Part shown: piece by piece, positions 20,513-33,800 of the stretch
How positions within the stretch are numbered: the first letter of the stretch is position 1
Layout of the letters: every line of letters begins with the position of its first letter
From: Larimichthys crocea
Taxonomy: Eukaryota; Chordata; Actinopteri; Sciaenidae
DNA: 64,000 bases
Assembly (NCBI RefSeq): GCF_000972845.2
Contig: NC_040016.1
Span: 12,668,701 to 12,732,700 of the forward strand
Reading direction: 5' to 3'
Made by a program: the position numbers and the translations under genes
The notes under the pieces: model-generated
Databases searched by the model: none
The model's input: only the letters and a program-made list of their open reading frames with translations
What the model was told of the DNA's origin: nothing

Positions 20513-23500
20513 CTGTCAACTGTGGTGTGAACTCTCATAGCAGGTGAAAAAAGAAAACGAAAAACACACACACGCACACACACATACACACTAGTATATG
20601 TACAGACCAGTGCACACACCATTCAAACCAACATACAGCCGCTCCCAGCCCTGCTCACTGAGGCTCCACCCAGACAGGTTACTAGGAAGTCGTCCCCTGA
20701 GAGCCACTCAGCTGCATTTACTGCTCCTTTTTCTCCTTCCTTTCCTCTGTGGGTGCCTCTCTTTCTCTCCCACTTTCTGTGTACCTGTTTAGTGACACGC
20801 CCTGTGGCATCGAGGACGACTTTCACCCCCACGCCCACTCCTGCTTTTCATCTTTTCCCCTTGGAGTGTACAGAGGAGGTGATGGGGGAGGGGAAGGGAA
20901 TACAAGCTGCACCTCAGGTAATGAACCAGGTGAGTCAGTGGAGCTCTCGCTCCACCTGATGGCTGGCAAAGGACAGCGTGCGCAATTACAGACTGACTGA
21001 ACAGAGAACAATACATCCCTCTGTACAAAGACTATGCACTCCCTCTGAGCCCACAGCGCCTTTGTAGCCTACATGAGTTTACATTACTCACTTCCTGAAT
21101 GTGAATGTGTGTTTTGGCCAGAGGGGGCAGGAATGTAAACTCTGAATAAAAATGCTGCGAGTGTAAACTTCAATATAAACGCCTCAAAAAATAGATCAGG
21201 ACAGCAGTGAAGTAATATGTAGTCCACACTTCTAACCAAACTGCCTTAGCTCTACACTCTGAGATTGGCTTATTAATAAGAGCTCTCCTGTGTTATCTTT
21301 AACCCTCCAGGGGGTTTATGTATGGCCGTCTCTTCCTGCTGAGTAAGGACAGTCTGTGTCATGTTTAGATGGGAAGTCGGATGTGTGCAGACACAGTTAC
21401 AGAGTAAATGAGGTTAAGGATGGTCCACTTTGCCTGGCAGGGCTCTTAAGGCCTGAAACCCTGAGGCAGGTACAGGTGGTACAAGGAAAACAGATAGGGC
21501 TGCAAGTGAATTAATTCAGCCTGCCTGGCTAGATATAAACTTATAATGGAATTTTTTGGAGTTTATGAGCACTTGAGTAACATAACTAGCATACTAAAGC
21601 ACGGGTGTTAGCATAATGTGTGTGTGTGAGTTTGTGTGCAAGAGGAAAACGAGTTTAAACCGCTTGCATTTAAAGACGTGACAGGCAGCAGTTTAGAGCA
21701 AGCATGCCATTTGTCCTGCCTGTCAGAGGTTGACGCTCCGTTTTAGCTCCATCGAAAGATCAGATGAGCTCTAACCAGATACTTGTCACATGAGGCAATG
21801 GATCTGTCAATCACACACCGACACCTCAAGGATTACTGCCAGGCTCATTCTACTTTGACCTGTCAGAGCTGAGACAAAAGATTCAGAGGTCTCATCTATA
21901 GTGGATGCAATTAACAGCCCATAAGAAAGTTCTATGTATATTCCAAGTGTTTTCTCCACTGGCTTTTGCAGCAGCTTTACAGCTATGAAATGTCATACAG
22001 AGAAATGATTAGACTACTTTCACATATGCTAATGTTACCAGTCTGGACTGAGTTGCTTTTGACTTGTCTGGAGAATTACAGCATTTAATGTGAATAGAAG
22101 AGTCTTGACCAAGTGTAGCACTTTATAAATCCAAGGTCATGGTATAGCCTTCCTCTCGGGCTACGCTGAATCTCATTCACGACATTTCTTTTATCATGAC
22201 GGTTCTTCAGTCTGAAATTTTCCACTCCTCGGTGTCCTTATTCTTCGGCTTAACTCCCCGTATCACTATGTCATTCATTTGCTTTGCTCACATTAAAGCC
22301 AGAAGAAATCCTAAAAGCCCTTTTTTTTTCTACTCTCCGCTCTCCTCCACTGTATTGCTCTCCCTTCTCTCAGCTGCACACAGTTTGACCTGTCATTCTG
22401 CATTATCAGTGCAAGAGAGTGTTGATAGAGCGCCAGGGATGGAGCGGCATTAAAATATTAGCTAGCCTTGAGAGAAGAAGAAGAAAGTGAAGAAAAGAGG
22501 GAGGAGGGAGACTGAAAGCGGTGATGGGCAGAGAAGAACAAGAATGACAGACTGAGGTCACCACTGTCGCTGCCCGCTGTTGATGGATTTGACACGAGGC
22601 TTGTCTAATAGCCACTGAGCTTGCTCTGCCAGCTTCAAGAGGCTAGATTGGACGAAAACATTAGAATTACAATTACAGCGCAGGCTCTCTGGGATCTCTT
22701 GTGTGAGAACAACAGAGAATAATAGCAGTCGTGAATAAAAAAAGAAACGGACACAAGGCTTATAGATTAAGCAACAATATACATGCGATCAATAGAGTAC
22801 GATCAATACCTTTTGTAGTGCAAATTATTATAGGCTGGTCAGTTTGATTACCTTACATGAGTGATTGAAGGAGGCTATTATCCTCAGCTGTACAGGCCTC
22901 TCTTTATTTCTCAAACTCATGACAGTGACTGGAGAAAATAAGGGGCCTTGCTGCGATGCAATGATGCACGTTACAATACAACTCTAGTGCAATAAACTTC
23001 AATAAAGCTCTATTCATATTTTATTTTAAAAAGCCCTGGTAAGAAGTTAATCAAGTCTCACTTATGCCTCTGCAGTAAGTATTGGCTGACAAAACATGTT
23101 ATTTAGCTGCGCTAAATCAAAGCCTGCAGTGAACTGTAAGGCCCCACGTGGCCAAGCACCAAGAGCTGTTATCTGATTGTTCTCACACTCTTAGGCCTTT
23201 GCTCCAGTGTTAACCTCCCAGTCAAGCTGACAGCTCTGTGTCTTTTAACTGCCAGGATAAATCACTGTGCACACTTCCTGCTGTCACCAAGGCAACACCT
23301 TGTATTTTCTCGAGCAATGTCGTACCTTTTCCTAGCGAGCAGTCTTGGGTGCCAAAGTCCATCAGGCTGGATATCTCTGTTGGGTAACACATGTCCGTCA
23401 CCACTGTCTTCTGTCTGTGATGCACCGATGGATCTGCAGAGAGGAAGGAAATTAACGATAAATGTAATTTCACACTTGAATCAAACGTGTATTTATTCAT

Positions 23501-26500
23501 CAGAACTTCTGTTGGGATCATACTGTGTGTGCGTGTGTGTACAGTCTTGTAGCTGCAGCAGGCTTGGTAAATCAGCTGACTCATTCTGACATGATCAATT
23601 CGGTACACACAGCTTTCAGACATGTTGTAGACACAAATCTCTCCCACGGATGACTGAAGCTGTGATTGGAATTTGAAACCTATAATACTGATGCATGGTT
23701 CTTACATTATTTGACAATGCTCGGCTAACTTTTTATCCCCTTTCACCTTATTTTAGATCAGTTGTTTTGTTTCATCTTTCACACCTTTTCCCTATCCTCG
23801 ATTCTTGCCCCTCAAATAAAACCTATCCATTTAATGTGATTCCATTATATACTGAACTGACCCATTTTTGCTAATGATACAGATCAAGGCCTTCCAATGA
23901 CTCAGGTTCAGCCACTCAACATTTTCTCTCTTCGCGCTTAGTAATTTATTTAAGAAGAGTTCAAGAACAAAATGGAGTGAGAGCATACTGTATATCTCTT
24001 TTAAAATTATCAAGGTTCCTTGACCTGCTTTTTGAAACCTCCGTGTGTAAGGAATGAAAATACTATAAAAAAATAACAGCGATTATTGGAGGCAGCAATA
24101 TCCTCACTGCACTAGTGAGGGGTTTTATCGGATAGATAGCATAAAATTTTGATTTTCTCTTGAAGAGGGCTTCAGATCCCGCTATTGATCTCAAATCTTC
24201 AATCTGATCTCATGCATCCTTCTGAGGCTATAAATGTTGAACTTCATGCCAGCCAAAGTCACAACAGCACCTCCTCTTTATGTGCAAATACACTGTTCAA
24301 CTTCAATGTGTTATCTAGTTTAACGATTAATCTCGTTAATGAGCACAACAGTTGGCATCTACCGTCAGGTGTCTTCTGAGCGATACCATCTGCACAATCG
24401 CTCTTCCTCAACAATGATCTCAGCTTGCCTCCCAATCTGCATATTTTGACAGGTTCAATTTCATTACCGTATGGTATTTATCTAGATCACTGACCTTCCC
24501 CACCCTTCTCCACTCCTCCATTCCCCTGACCTGTCGATAACTGTTTAGGTGTTGTTAAGATGACCTTTTCCTCTGTCTGTTAGTATGGAGATTGGCCGGC
24601 GGGCAGGCTATTGTTCAGCCACTCTAAGGCTGCTTTACTGAGCACCAACGATAATGAGAGTGAGAGAGACAGAGAGGATGAGGCCTCTGGCAGGAAGACA
24701 GAGTCATAGACGATCTATTCCATCACCTGTTGAAGGTGTCTGTGCTTTAAATGCACTTAAAAATAAAAATAAAGATGTCAATTGAGCCTTTGTTCAAACA
24801 TTTCATCACTCTTAAATTACAGAAATAAACAATGTACGTTTATATATTTGCATATGTACGCCTTCTCTGTATCGTACTACAACACACTTGAGTCGTCTGA
24901 ACTTTTAACCTCCCATTCCCAAGTGGTTTCTGAGTCGTCTGAACTTTTAACCTCCCATTCCCAAGTGGTTTCTGATTAACTTGGGTTTATTGTGTGTCTG
25001 TGTCAGTGCTGTAAAGTATGTGAATGTGCTTTTAGAGAGGTATATCCTGAGGAGTGGGCAGTATATCTGTCACCTCATTTCTGCCTGGTTGGATCTATGC
25101 TGTGAGAGGTTAAAGGCTATGAAAATATTGAGGCCAAGCTGTGCTAGTCTGTCTCTAACCTACCTGAACAAACTAGGTGGGACAGGAGTACAAACGACAG
25201 GATAATGACTCAACTAATGCAAAAACAGGATTGTAAACGTCTCTCAGTGAACATTTCAACTGTCTAGTATGTTCATATTAAAGGGTAATTAATATTAAGT
25301 TAGCTGATATTAAAAAAAAATTATTATTCGGCTCTGGAGGGGTGCGCTGTTTGACTGACAGTTATATTGTGAGCTCTTCTCTGCCACTGAAATAAATGGG
25401 ATTTAAATTGATCCCATTCTGTCAGATGAGAATATCTATGAAAAAGGACTACTTTACAAATAAGGTAGGTCACTTGTTATCTATATTTATATTGTCTCAT
25501 CTGTTGGATCTCCAACAAAAATAAAGACCTGCTTAAGTGCTTTTCAACAGACATTTTGACATGTCATAACAAGAGAAGCACCGATGTTTTTAATAGCATT
25601 AACGATTCAAATTCACTGGATAAGCTTATTTAACACTAAATTGAACCGAGCCATCATTAATGTTATTCAATTCACCTGTGCTTTTCTTGCTATAAGTCAA
25701 AATATCTGCTGTGAAAAAGGTCAATTTAACTCTGTACACCCACACGGGTGTTTTAACTTGTTCTGGTTAAATTAGACATCTGCTTAATGTGATGCTGTGT
25801 GGAGCTATAATGAAACAACACGAAGTCACCAAATTTCACAAACCAATAAGAATGATAAAGATAAAACCTCACACAGCCTAATGTTCCGACAAGCACAGTC
25901 TACAGTCACAATCTACAGTCACTGTTCACATCAGGATTTAAAAATGCCAAATCAATTATGTCCAGTCAAATCAAGCAAGCAAGTCGTTTTAGTGCTCGTC
26001 TATGAATCCGAAATAGAGGAAGCTATCACAGTTTTATTAGCTGTGCTTTACTTTTATTTAACCTCTTCCGTTGGAGTAAAAACTATTCCACAGGCGATAA
26101 TGTGACAGCAGTTGATACAAATGCACAAATGCATTTTCTGTATAGACTGTGGCAAATATCGTCCTGTTAACGGCCAAGCTAAGCTAATAAGTGAATGAGT
26201 TTAGTTAACGCATCATGGTTGTTTGCTTGAAGAGCTCTAATAACTTCTTATTGAACAAAATGTTACAACGAGGTAAACAGAACAATAGAGGGGGAAAAAA
26301 AAACAGAGAGAAGCTCTGGGAGGTTTTGTGAACAAACAGCACAGCTGGACAGCCAGGTTTAATGGTTTCATGGTTATCTCGTCCACTACTACCACAAACC
26401 TGCACCCTGATATATTTTGTGTGAGTGTCCCTTTTAACAAAAGGTTTAAAAAAAACACCTGTGTGGGTCTTCGAGGTCATCTCCTGTTTGTCCATTTTGA

Positions 26501-29500
26501 TCTTTATACCTGACTGTATGGGAGTTCATCCAGAGAGAGACTAACATTGTGCGATGGGGAAATAAGATGCCTTGTTAACAAACATGTTTTGGTAATTGCA
26601 GCTTGTGAGTCAGTGTCACAGTCATGGTGACAGTGAAGGCAACAAGTGAAAAACACTTTGATTAGCTATATGCAAAATAAGTTCTCCTGGTGGATGCATA
26701 GACAGAGGGCATCTTAGTAAGATTAAAATGATTAAATGTATTTTTTTTCCTTTGGTTATTATTATTATTTCTGCTAAAGAGAAAACAAGATATATCAGAT
26801 CTCAAATAATGTAGTAAGGAATATGCATTTTTATTTCAGTTGGACAAATCTTTTAGAAAACGAGGCTTCTTTGCAAGGGAAAACAATTAGTCATAAGAAT
26901 ATGCTGAGAGTGTGCGACTGCAGAAATATCCTCAGGTGTGATAGCAGGTCAGAGAGGCTATTCAAACATCTGACAAAACTTTACTCCCTAACTATGGCTC
27001 AGCTGAGGGATGACGTGTATGGGACATGATGGAAAGAGGAGACAAACACTCAGTGGGAGTCAGAGTGGTTATTGAAGCAGAAATAGGAGGTAACTATCAT
27101 TGATGCGCAGACAGCTCATCATTACCCACCCTCAGCCAACCTTTAATTACACTGGCATTCAGTCCGTCACGCAGGCAGCAGACGCATTCATTCCTGTATC
27201 AGTCATCGCTCCGGAAAGGAATCACCAAGCTACTGTGGTGTCACAGCACCATGAAACGCATTCCTGCTGAGTTCAATAACACGGCTGTGTGTGTTCTATC
27301 CCTCAGAGAGACAGAGACAAACCTGCACAGGTCCCATTTACTAATAATTCAGGGCTGGAAACATGCTGTTATTACCAAGCTATAAAATGTGTGTAAAAGA
27401 GCACGCTAGCTTTGAGAGTCCTTACAGAACTAAAGGTCACAATAGTGTTCATTGTTTCCAAGTATTCTCATCCACTAAAAGGTTTTTGGTTGTGGTGATG
27501 ATTAAAACGCAGCAATTCAAAGCTTCAGCAATGGATACCGATTTTTTTTATGTTGTTGTTTTTAATTGCTTATTTTATGTACTTAGTAGAAAACAAAAAT
27601 AAAGTATTAGTGCAAAAGTGGTGGTAAAAATGTAAAAAAAAAAAAAAAAGGAGTTGAGATGTTTGAAAATGTCATAATCCCCAAATGTAAAACCCTGAAG
27701 TATTTAACTATTTTCTGGGGTGCACAGTAATTATTCCCCATTGAGATGCCAATTACCATAGTGTTCAAATTGCCATTATTTCCTTTCATGCATTTAAATT
27801 GACATAACATGATGTGAGAGGAATTTAAAACACTATCTAAATGGAATTTCACAGCTGTGCCAACAGTGAATGAATTATCAAAGCTAAATGATGTGATGCC
27901 TTTTGGGTCTTTAACCTTTGGCACGAGAGTAAGCCAGAAAACCTCGTCTGGTATCATAAGACAACAGGATTGAGTTTGGTTAAGATATTTAACGCTTGAA
28001 TATTTCACAAGGGGAGGCTGCTCATCCCTGACCCAAACGCTCAAAGGTCGCTTTGGGTATTATCAGGCACAGACACATGGGGCTCATTCATTCAAATTCC
28101 AGTGTACAAAAAGCTGACAAGGCACTCCCAAAGCACTTTGCATCTCTCCACTGGTAGGTATCATTAATTTGACACAGATGGAAATAATGAATTGGAAATA
28201 AATCTCCTTCATGATGGGACTAGGAAAAAAAAAGGTAACAAAATTATTGTGTGAAACCAGTAAATGATGAATTGAATCCTCCATAAATACAAGGCTGTAA
28301 AGGTGTCAAATAATTATTTAACAACAGTGGGGAAATACTTTGGGGGGGGGGTTGACTTAGTATTCAACACACTCTTTACACCCTAAGAAAAGCATCAGAT
28401 ATATATCTCCTCGGGAACAGGCCGAAAGCAAAACTAGATGCTATATATCGAAGGTCGAGCTGTCACATCTCTATTATACTATCCAAACATGGAGCCAAAG
28501 CACTGCAGCAAAATGTCATTCCTCTAACATTTTACTTTGCCCGGAGCTGAAAACTTACTGTCTATTAATCTGTGTTTATAATCATACGTGACACAGTGAA
28601 TCAATACTCCCAGCGCTCACAGAACATTAGGCCTGAAAGGCTGCTCCAAGGCTGCTGTGATCCATAGCCTCTGGATGATGTCTGTGTGCTGCCGTTAAGA
28701 GCACAACAGCAGTCTGCCCTGAGGAAACATGTGCAAAAAAAAAAACAAAAAAAACTCAGGGACACGTCTATTACATCAATATAATACAATACGTCAATGA
28801 GAGATTACATGAGGAAGGTGAGAGTTCAGGGTTACTGGTGTTATGGTTGGTGTTAAGATGAGCAGTCTGTCTTTTGTTGCATGTTTCTCACTGTAATGAC
28901 AAAATGAAGCAAGGTAAAGAGGTGCAGTATGCTAAGAGGCACTCACAAACGTACTGTTGGGGTGGGTGATAGGAAAATACATGCTGTGATGACATAAATG
29001 TTTCCATACAAATTATATTATTATTCCTTGAATATCTCAGGATGCATTAGCCTTTTGTGACTAACATTGCACATTCAGTTTTTTTGGGTAATTTTACAGC
29101 AGCTGTGGATTTCTGCATCAGTGTGATAAAGTTGAGTTAAAACAGACATTCCCATCTGGTTGTCTCATCCATAAGGGACATTATCATGGTGGTTTGGCAT
29201 TTGGCAGATCCTTTCGTCCAAAGTGAATCCCATGTCTGACTTTGTGAAAAAGCAACGTCCTCTCCAGGGTTATTAACGTTTCTTTTAAACGTCCTCTTGA
29301 CTTTAAAAAACTGGAACATCCTCGGCTTAATATCTTAATGGAACTTCTAATCTGTGTCACTAATGTACGCATTAATAAAACTCTGATACAGAGTTTCAAC
29401 TGCAAATGGCAAAGTGTACTTTTATGAACTATTGCACCAGCATAATGACGTATTGTGACTGCATTGCAAAGAATGGCTGAAATAAAACAGAAATTTAAGA

Positions 29501-29580
29501 CTCAACAAAACCTTGCCCTGCCCTGATCTTTTTCAAAAAGCAGTTTCTAAATTGATTTTGCAGAAAATGTCAAAATTTGC
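20513..29580. other. large kazn intron, segment 3
   Basis: No gene is recognised. 20620-20960 is relatively GC-rich, with several overlapping short open frames on both strands but no family resemblance. A perfect 42-bp duplication lies at 24890-24973. Homopolymer runs occur near 27637 (A) and 28341 (G). Everything else looks like unconstrained intron by eye. Confidence 0.5.
24890..24973. repeat. 42-bp tandem duplication, two perfect copies
   Basis: The unit GAGTCGTCTGAACTTTTAAC... ending GTGGTTTCT occupies 24890-24931 and 24932-24973 with no mismatch. The period is a multiple of three, so it creates a repeated peptide in a chance open frame; I see no sign that this is coding. Confidence 0.95.
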
Positions 29581-29599
29581 ACTTTAAGCCATGAGCCTA

Positions 29600-30290
29600 G
29601 GAGCAATAACCATGAAGTGGTAGACCATGCAGACTCAAAGACTGTGGCCAAGCAGCTGCATGCTAGCATCACATCACCAAGCACAATGTAAAGCACTGAC
29701 TGGAGTGGTGTGAAGCACTGGACTCTGGAGCAGTGGAAACGTTTCCTTTGGAGCGATGAATCCTGCTTTACTATCTGGCAGTCAGATGGATAGCTCTAGC
29801 CTAGAAGAACGCTACCTCCCAGAAGGCACAGTCTTCAGTCTTCCGTGAAGTTTGCAGCAGGGATTATGGTCTAGTGCTACCTATAAGGGTTTGGGCTAGG
29901 CCCATTAGTTCCACTGAAGGCTCTTCCTAATGTTACAGGATATGAAAGTATCTTAGCCAATTGCGTGCTTCCAAAATTTGGGTTTGGGAATGGCCGTTTG
30001 CTTTTCATCTGTGCACAAAGCGAGGTCCATAAAGACATGGTTAGACGAGTTTGATGGGGAGGAACTTGATTGGCCTGCACACAACCCTGACCTCAACCCC
30101 GCTGAACACCTTTGGGAGAAGTTAGAACGCAGATTGTCAGCCAGGCCTTCTTGTCCAACAACAGCTCACAAATGCTGCCTTGGCTGAATGGACACAATTT
30201 TATATAGGCACACTGTACAAGCTTGTGGAAAGTTTTCTCAGAAGAGCGGTGGCTGTTAAAGCCACAAAGTGGGCTCCAACTCTGTAGTAT
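29600..30290 (+). pseudogene. dead Tc1/mariner-like transposase
   Basis: Reading with frame changes along the plus strand gives transposase blocks in the right order: WSDES- and TIWQSDG-like (about 29748-29790), ERYLPE (29806-29825), VHKARSIKTW (about 30008-30040), then ELDWPAHNPDLNPAEHLWEK and LERRLSARPSCPTT (30062-30165), with a C-terminal remnant to about 30285. PDLNPAEHLW is the signature around the last acidic catalytic residue of Tc1-like DDE enzymes. Stops and frameshifts interrupt the frame. Terminal inverted repeats were not found, so the true element ends are unknown. It is a molecular fossil with no role in kazn coding. Confidence 0.88.
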
Positions 30291-30701
30291 GTCCATGGTT
30301 TCAGAAAATCTAGTGATCTCATGTCTAAATTACACACACAATAATAAATGCTTTTATCCATAATGCTAACAGGTCAGTGCAATTAAATTGCATTTAAATT
30401 CTGGCAACAGAAAATGGCCTGATTATATTGTAAAACACACTCTGACATGTCAACTGAAATTGGAGAGGTTGAAATTTGTGAGCTGCTACGAAGCCGTATC
30501 ATTTTTGTTCAGTATTCAATATCAGTAGACAGGGCCACTTTTCAACGAGTATCATTTATTCACTAATTTCAGTATCGCATGCCACACCTGATCAAAACAA
30601 TATCAGCATTTCAGCGCTCAACCCTGTGATTAAACTGAGCTATGTTGTTATGCCGGAACCAAAACAGCTAAAGGGCTCAAGAGAGCAGAAACTACCTCTG
30701 T

Positions 30702-30837
30702 TGATTATTCATAACAATACCATCAGGAAAACAAGGTTATGGGATGATGCCTAACCTTGGAGTCACAATAGGGTGATGTACTTATGCATCATCCCATATG
30801 ACTGGTGTGATGATCTATGCTGGCTGATGAATAATCA
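30702..30837. repeat. nested inverted repeat (possible hairpin)
   Basis: The outer arms TGATTATTCAT (30702-30712) and ATGAATAATCA (30827-30837) enclose inner arms ATGGGATGATGC (30739-30750) and GCATCATCCCAT (30786-30797), all perfect. A smaller hairpin AAGGTTA/TAACCTT (30733-30739, 30752-30758) competes with the inner arms. It could be a decayed palindromic element. Confidence 0.6.
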
Positions 30838-33800
30838 CAGTCGGACTGACCTGCCATAGTGCAATAGTAAGGGAGTAGAGCTTAGCGATAAGCAATCTGT
30901 GTACTACTATATATATATTTAAAAAAAAACATATCATACTTCATGCTGGACATATGTAGGACAGTACATCAAGCATTTATAATCATCATCAGTCTGGTCC
31001 AACCAGTGAAAAATGTGGAATCCATTATGGCCTAGAATAGATAATAAATGTTTCTATAACCCTGGAGGATTAGCTACTGTCTGTGGTGCACTTGTTAATC
31101 CAACACAGCCTCTTTGAAGAGCTATACAGTGAGCTCAAGGTTGAGTTCATCCAGACTCTGAAATGTGTCTGTTTTCTGCCTCTCTCTGTCCCGAAAAAAA
31201 ACTTAATGACTTCGGGTTGGGGTTGGGGTTTTTCCCCCTGGATTTAGACAACTAGGTTTGTTTTGTCCCCTGACACAGTCCAACAGTGCCATCAGCTATA
31301 TTTTCACGATACAGTTCCATATAGTACATTTACTAAAAGTAAATGTAAAGAAAAAGTAAAGAAGACTGCACTACAGTGCTGCCACAGGAAGGTCAGACTG
31401 ACAATAAAATAAATGAGAGGAAATAATTTAAGGGAGGAGGTGAAGTTGTTTCTATGCCATGCCTTAAATCCTCACAATTACAATTTATGCCCAGTGGACA
31501 CAAATTTGCTATTAAACACACAAAATCCCTCTCATGTACACATGTGTGAACTTGTGCACACACAAACACACACACACAGACTTTATGGCTGATCTGGTTG
31601 ATGCCATGGGTTACAGCTGGTCATTGCAGGGCGTCATATGCCATAACCCAAAGGCTTTGACGGACCAGGGCTGCTAGCTGAGGGCGGATTTAAAGTGAAG
31701 ATTAAGCAGAAAAATCTGCCTGGAAGAAATCCAGCACTGACACAACAACAACAACAAAAAACCCAGCTCCTTGTGCCAACGCCTTCCCTGCCTTTGGTAA
31801 AAAGCTGCGATGATGGCAGAAGTGGGCCTGGCTCGGCTTTTTAATATTGTCCGAGTGTGCAGAGACATTTGGAAAATGTGAGACGTTTTGCTGACCTCTA
31901 TCCACTTATAGGCCTGGGAATTGATTAACACTCTTTTCACACATGCCAGTCCTGCCACGCCCATCCAAGCTGCCTCTGCAGGATCCAAAAGGGACCATAT
32001 TCTTTTTGGAGAGCAGGACTCGGACAGAGGATGGGCTGGGCATCACTTGCCTTGCTCTAAAAGACAGCCAGAGGTTGCAAATAGAGATGATTTAGCTATA
32101 CTTGGGTATTTTTAAACTGGCTCATCTTTTCCCTGCCTAGTTTGTTTGTGAGGAAAGAAAAACAACGTCAACACAATGATTCCAGTGGAAGAGCATAGAC
32201 CCTTCTTCGGGGTCTTTAATGTCACTACTCATCAGGGCAAATAATACAACACACTACTGCAGACCTTTGAGTCAGTGGCAGGCGTAACATACAGAGCTCA
32301 CTGCTATTCTGTCAGGACTCTTACAGTATAATAACTGTAGTAGTATAGTTTGAAGTGCTGACCAAGAGAGAAGCTGGGTAAAGGTGTGAATAATAGAACT
32401 GAGACGACCATGATCACTGAGCCTTGACAAGCCAACTACTGATGGAAGGATGGGACTCACCCACGCAGGAACCCGCGCTGTCAGCTTAACCAGCATACCA
32501 ACATACTGTCTTCAAATAGAATTGAATCAAATCTGACATGTACAACAACTCAATAGAGCAAAGTTAAACTCAAACCGAGGAACTATATATCTCTGCTGGA
32601 GCAAAACTAGCGGTCAAATCTAATGGCCACATGTTTTATTGATTTTAGAAAAGATGCTATTGTGGCGTGCTCTTGTTATAAATAGCACTTGCCTGCTAGA
32701 GTTGCCACTACTGTCTATTATAATTGTTAATTGCAGGAAAAGAGAGAACAAAAAAAGCCATGCTGTGCTTCTGGCATCAAGCATAATATGAAGGGAAAAA
32801 AATCCACAAGTGCCCCTGTGCTATCTTGGAAACAACAACAAAGTCGACAGCTATTAGTCAAATTTTGTTCTCTTGCTGTAATGATCCTCAAACTGGCAGG
32901 CACACAATGATCCTGGGAGTCCAAGAGATGTGAAAAAACGCATTTATAATAAACAGATTTACTAGCAGGTCTGCAATCTTTGTGACACATGAAGTAAAGC
33001 TTTTAAAATAAATACATAAAGTTAATTCAATTATCTTATTTGGAATTAACCTAATTACGTATATCTGCAGGGTTAATGAATACATGAATGTCTGATTCAG
33101 ATATAGTATACTTGACTTTCCCAGAGGGAAAACTTCTCTCAGGCTTTATCTCGTTGTAGATTTTCCCTGATTATAAAAAGCCATGTAAATATAACTCGTA
33201 TATAGCACAAGGAAACTTCAAAAATCACTTTCATTTGAAGTGAAGTCTGCCATGGGAATATATGGATGTTTATACTGATTTAGAAAGCTCTCACACCAAC
33301 AGTGAAAATACAAAATTGTGAAATGCCAAATATTTCCTCTGCAGAGAGACGCTTCACTTTCAGAGTGCTTTGTGAGCCACAGCTGTCCACATTTTTGCCA
33401 AAGTTCAACAAAGTTGAACAATGACCCTAAAGTGCATCCAATGAGATTCTTGCCAGGACTGGAAGCGAAAGTTATTTCAGCTAAAACTCTGCTCTCTGAT
33501 CCTTTAGCAAAACACTGCAATTGTAAGTTAAATATGCATATTACGAATTTTTACATTCAGATGAACATTAGTCAGTAGCATTCCAGTTAACTGCATTGTG
33601 CTGCTGCATTTGACACACCACCTCTGCAAACTATTCACTCCTGCGTGTCTGGTCTGAAACCATGGTAAAGGGCAAGAGTTAGGTCACATGCCAGAAAGGT
33701 TAAAACCCCTTGCTTCACATGTCTGAGTGCCGTGCTTCAGTGCAAAGAAGAGGAAAGGTGCCTTGAGTGTGATGGCTGATCTGCAGGGTGAAAAACGAAC

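Noticed and set aside
24782..24979. Short open frame with a repeated 14-residue unit
   Set aside because: Arises because a 42-bp duplication is a multiple of three; no other coding evidence.
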